Part shown: positions 5,128 to 6,668 of the stretch, one piece after another | Position numbering within the stretch: the first letter of the stretch is position 1 | Layout: each line of letters begins with the position of its first letter | Assembly: GCA_900541285.1 (NCBI GenBank) | Contig: UQJA01000102.1 | Span: 1 to 6,668, forward strand | From: an uncultured Collinsella sp. | Lineage (GTDB): Bacteria > Actinomycetota > Coriobacteriia > Coriobacteriales > Coriobacteriaceae | Direction of reading: 5' to 3' | Length of the DNA: 6,668 nt | Made by a program: the position numbers and the translations under genes | Notes under the pieces: generated by a model | Told to the model about the DNA's origin: nothing | The model's input: only the letters and a program-made list of their open reading frames with translations | Databases searched by the model: none

Positions 5128-5613
5128 ATGAGTAACAAGAAACTGCCCGAGAATGCAACCAAGACTGAAGGCGCCGAGCTCGCCCGCCGTGGAAGGGGCG
5201 AAATATCCACTGCAACGGCGGTGCCCCACGTGAGCTATGATGATCTTCGCCATGCCGATCGCATTACTATCGACGGTCTCGAGGTCTTTGCCAACCACGG
5301 CGTGTATCCCGAAGAGAACGCGCTGGGCCAGAAATTCATCGTGTCCTTGGTGCTCTATGCCGACTTGCGTGCAGCGGGAGAGCACGATGACTTGGACGCC
5401 TCGATTGACTATGGCTCGGTGTGCCACGATGTCGATGGCTATCTGCGCGAGCATACGTTTAAGCTCATCGAGGCTGCAGCCGAGGGTGTGGCCTCGATGC
5501 TGCTACGTCGTTACCCCCTGCTGCTTGGTGTGCGCATCAAGCTCGATAAGCCTTGGGCGCCCGTCGGTCTTCCCCTGGCAAGCTGCGGTGTCGAGATCGA
5601 GCGCGTGCGCTAA
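5128..5613 (+). CDS. folB: Dihydroneopterin aldolase
   Basis: FolB cleaves 7,8-dihydroneopterin to 6-hydroxymethyl-7,8-dihydropterin plus glycolaldehyde in folate synthesis. The conserved domain runs from about residue 44 to 161. ITIDGLEVFANHGVYPEEN is followed by ALGQKF; Glu63 fits the active-site glutamate after the HG turn. Tyr95 lies in SIDYGSV, Glu115 in KLIEAAAEG, and Lys138 in VRIKLDKPWAP is the probable catalytic lysine. The usual family length is about 120 residues, so the first 42 or so, polar and low in complexity, are an extension. A GTG at 5221 would give a normal-length protein but lacks a ribosome-binding site, whereas AAGGAG precedes 5128. It follows the HD gene by 42 bp and is the last gene of the group. 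folP and folK are not in the window. Confidence 0.94.
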   Translation: MSNKKLPENATKTEGAELARRGRGEISTATAVPHVSYDDLRHADRITIDGLEVFANHGVYPEENALGQKFIVSLVLYADLRAAGEHDDLDASIDYGSVCHDVDGYLREHTFKLIEAAAEGVASMLLRRYPLLLGVRIKLDKPWAPVGLPLASCGVEIERVR

Positions 5614-5619
5614 CCGGTT

Positions 5620-6390
5620 CTAATACATCTCTATGGGCGGCTGCTTGAGCTGCTGTGACAGCGCTCTATTGTTGGGGCAGTACGTGTCGAGCAGGGCGTG
5701 AAATCGCTGATTGTGGCTTGGCTCGAGCAAGTGGACGAGCTCGTGGGCGACAACCATGTCGAGGCATTCGACGGGATAGGCGGCAAGTTCTCGTGCGATG
5801 CGAACGGCGCCGGATTTTGGCGTGCATGAGCCCCAACGCGTTTTCATGCTGCGTACGGAAACGCGGGAAACGGCGACACCCATTGCGATTTCGTATGCGT
5901 GCACCATATCGCGTAGCGCCGATGTGACTTCGGACGTATAGAGCTGGTCGATGTGGGCTTGGAGCTCATCGGACGTTAGGCCGTCGAGGATTGCGTGCCG
6001 CTTTGCCTGTGGGCTTTCGTCCGATTCATCGGTACCCATAAAACTTGCGAAGGTGGCCTGTTTGGGTCGCGGTGCGGGTGATGCAAAGTTGTGATCGAGC
6101 GCATCCTGTACCGTGATGGGCTTGCCCCAAAGTGCAATGATGGACGAGGGACTGAGCGGCTCTCGCGCCGTCGCCTGACGTCGCTCACGCTGGGCAAGTC
6201 GGTTGACAATCCAGGCACTGTTGCGCTTTACAAACGCTTCGATGCGCTCGCGGCTGGCGCCGAGCGGTGCACTGGCGTGGACCTCACCACTCGATGTGAC
6301 GCGTAGGTTGAAGTTCTTGACGCGCTTTTTGGTAACTACGACGGGGATGGGCGTCCCATCCGGTCGGGATACGGAAATCGTAAGGCTCTG
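5620..6390 (-). CDS. YgjP-like zinc metallopeptidase (DUF45 family), start unclear
   Basis: The open frame has the layout of the YgjP/DUF45 family (PF01863), predicted zinc metallopeptidases of unknown substrate. An N-terminal beta segment contains VVVTKKRVKNFNLRV, the family's basic K/R-x-K-N-x-x-LRV motif. A middle part carries the substrate-side motif RWGSC. The catalytic HELVH (bases 5745-5731) is followed by EPSHNQRFH, supplying the further zinc ligand. Length is 256 codons, near normal. The odd point is the start. The frame opens right after a TAA (6393-6391), and no ATG, GTG or TTG occurs until an internal ATG at 6039, which would remove the whole N-terminal domain. The ATG at 6408 in the same frame gives only five codons before that TAA. 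It is either a fresh pseudogene, a gene using a rare ATT start (6378), or a sequencing error. It converges on folB with a 6-bp gap and no terminator hairpin. Confidence 0.78.
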   Translation of the reverse strand, partial: QSLTISVSRPDGTPIPVVVTKKRVKNFNLRVTSSGEVHASAPLGASRERIEAFVKRNSAWIVNRLAQRERRQATAREPLSPSSIIALWGKPITVQDALDHNFASPAPRPKQATFASFMGTDESDESPQAKRHAILDGLTSDELQAHIDQLYTSEVTSALRDMVHAYEIAMGVAVSRVSVRSMKTRWGSCTPKSGAVRIARELAAYPVECLDMVVAHELVHLLEPSHNQRFHALLDTYCPNNRALSQQLKQPPIEMY

Positions 6391-6408
6391 TTAGACCAGG
6401 ATTGACAT
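6391..6408 (-). other. Five-codon reading frame ending in a premature TAA
   Basis: ATG-TCA-ATC-CTG-GTC-TAA lies in the same frame as, and directly upstream of, the YgjP-like open frame. A single base change of the TAA would fuse the two into a protein of 262 residues of normal type. This suggests the original start codon is the ATG at 6408. Confidence 0.5.
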
Positions 6409-6442
6409 TCCGCCCCATCATCTTCTTGCGATTGCACAATGG

Positions 6443-6480
6443 TCGCCCCCTTGTCGGATTTGAATCCGGCAAGGGGGCGA
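6443..6480. terminator. Strong 18-bp hairpin, probable terminator after the antitoxin gene
   Basis: Bases 6443-6460 pair with 6463-6480 over 18 positions with one G-T wobble, around a 2-base centre. It lies between the antitoxin stop and the metallopeptidase. Neither strand has a T-run after the stem, so intrinsic termination is not assured. It could also protect the 3' end of the transcript. Confidence 0.5.
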
Positions 6481-6539
6481 TGCGCCCGAGACCGGACGAG
6501 TTGATCGCCTGGCCCTGCCGTTTCATGCCGGCCTGCCGG

Positions 6540-6668
6540 CTATCTCGCCGTCTCCCCGTCGGGCGCCGGCGCCTTGACCCTCATCTCGAACGGCATCCCA
6601 CCCTCTCTGACGAGCGCCCTGAGGAACGCGTTGACGGCGGTGGACATGGACAGGCCGAGCTCGTCCAG
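6540..6668 (-). CDS. RelB/DinJ family antitoxin, C-terminal part only (runs off the right edge)
   Basis: The last 42 residues of a minus-strand gene are present, ending at TAG (6542-6540). The segment LDELGLSMSTAVNAFLRALV with REGGMPFEMRV is characteristic of RelB/DinJ antitoxins. This is the ribbon-helix-helix part, which dimerises on the operator, followed by the start of the toxin-binding tail. The tail after the ribbon-helix-helix is short, about ten residues (KAPAPDGETAR), while complete family members often carry a longer toxin-wrapping region, so it may be truncated at its C-terminus. Family operons place the RelE/YafQ toxin immediately downstream. Here the next 130 bp hold only a hairpin and no toxin. 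Codons end in G or C almost throughout, unlike the left part of the window. Confidence 0.85.
   Translation of the reverse strand: MDELGLSMSTAVNAFLRALVREGGMPFEMRVKAPAPDGETAR

Noticed and set aside
6284..6526. 80-codon minus-strand frame after the antitoxin as a toxin gene
   Set aside because: It lacks any RelE/YafQ-like pattern, runs through the hairpin and overlaps the N-terminal part of the metallopeptidase frame.
1..6668. CRISPR array, tRNA or rRNA gene
   Set aside because: No regularly spaced direct repeats and no cloverleaf or rRNA sequence found on either strand.

Overview
The window looks like chromosomal DNA from a strict anaerobe of the Coriobacteriia, most likely Collinsella or a close relative. 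This is inferred from moderately high GC codon use, the Actinomycetota-like protein sequences, and the oxygen-sensitive class III ribonucleotide reductase. No rRNA or marker gene is present, so the genus is not proven.

Layout from left to right. Bases 1-150 hold at best the start of an unrecognised minus-strand gene that leaves the window. Bases 151-643 are a long control region: a strong NrdR box beside a sigma70-like promoter, then a leader of about 220 nt that can fold into a compact three-way junction. Next come nrdD (class III anaerobic ribonucleoside-triphosphate reductase, plus strand) and, after an unusually wide gap of 426 bp, nrdG (its radical-SAM activase). The gap is filled by two palindromic elements, one 138 bp with near-perfect 35-bp arms and one 84 bp with 22-bp arms, and by short GAGCTGCA repeats.

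Bases 3941-5613 hold a small pterin/folate group: folE, a coupled HD-domain phosphohydrolase gene, and folB. The HD gene is broken by a 4-bp tandem duplication (AGCC twice) that shifts the frame. FolE makes 7,8-dihydroneopterin triphosphate and FolB cleaves dihydroneopterin. The HD hydrolase between them is a plausible but unproven candidate for the missing dephosphorylation step.

On the minus strand, ending 6 bp after folB, lies a YgjP/DUF45-type zinc metallopeptidase gene (HExxH). It has no usable start codon: the only nearby upstream in-frame ATG is cut off by a TAA after five codons. At the right edge is the C-terminal part of a RelB/DinJ-type antitoxin (minus strand), followed by a strong hairpin and no toxin gene.

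I see no clearly new multi-gene system. The best leads are the structured nrdD leader, the palindromic elements between nrdD and nrdG, the frameshifted HD gene in the folate cluster, the start-less metallopeptidase and the toxin-less antitoxin.
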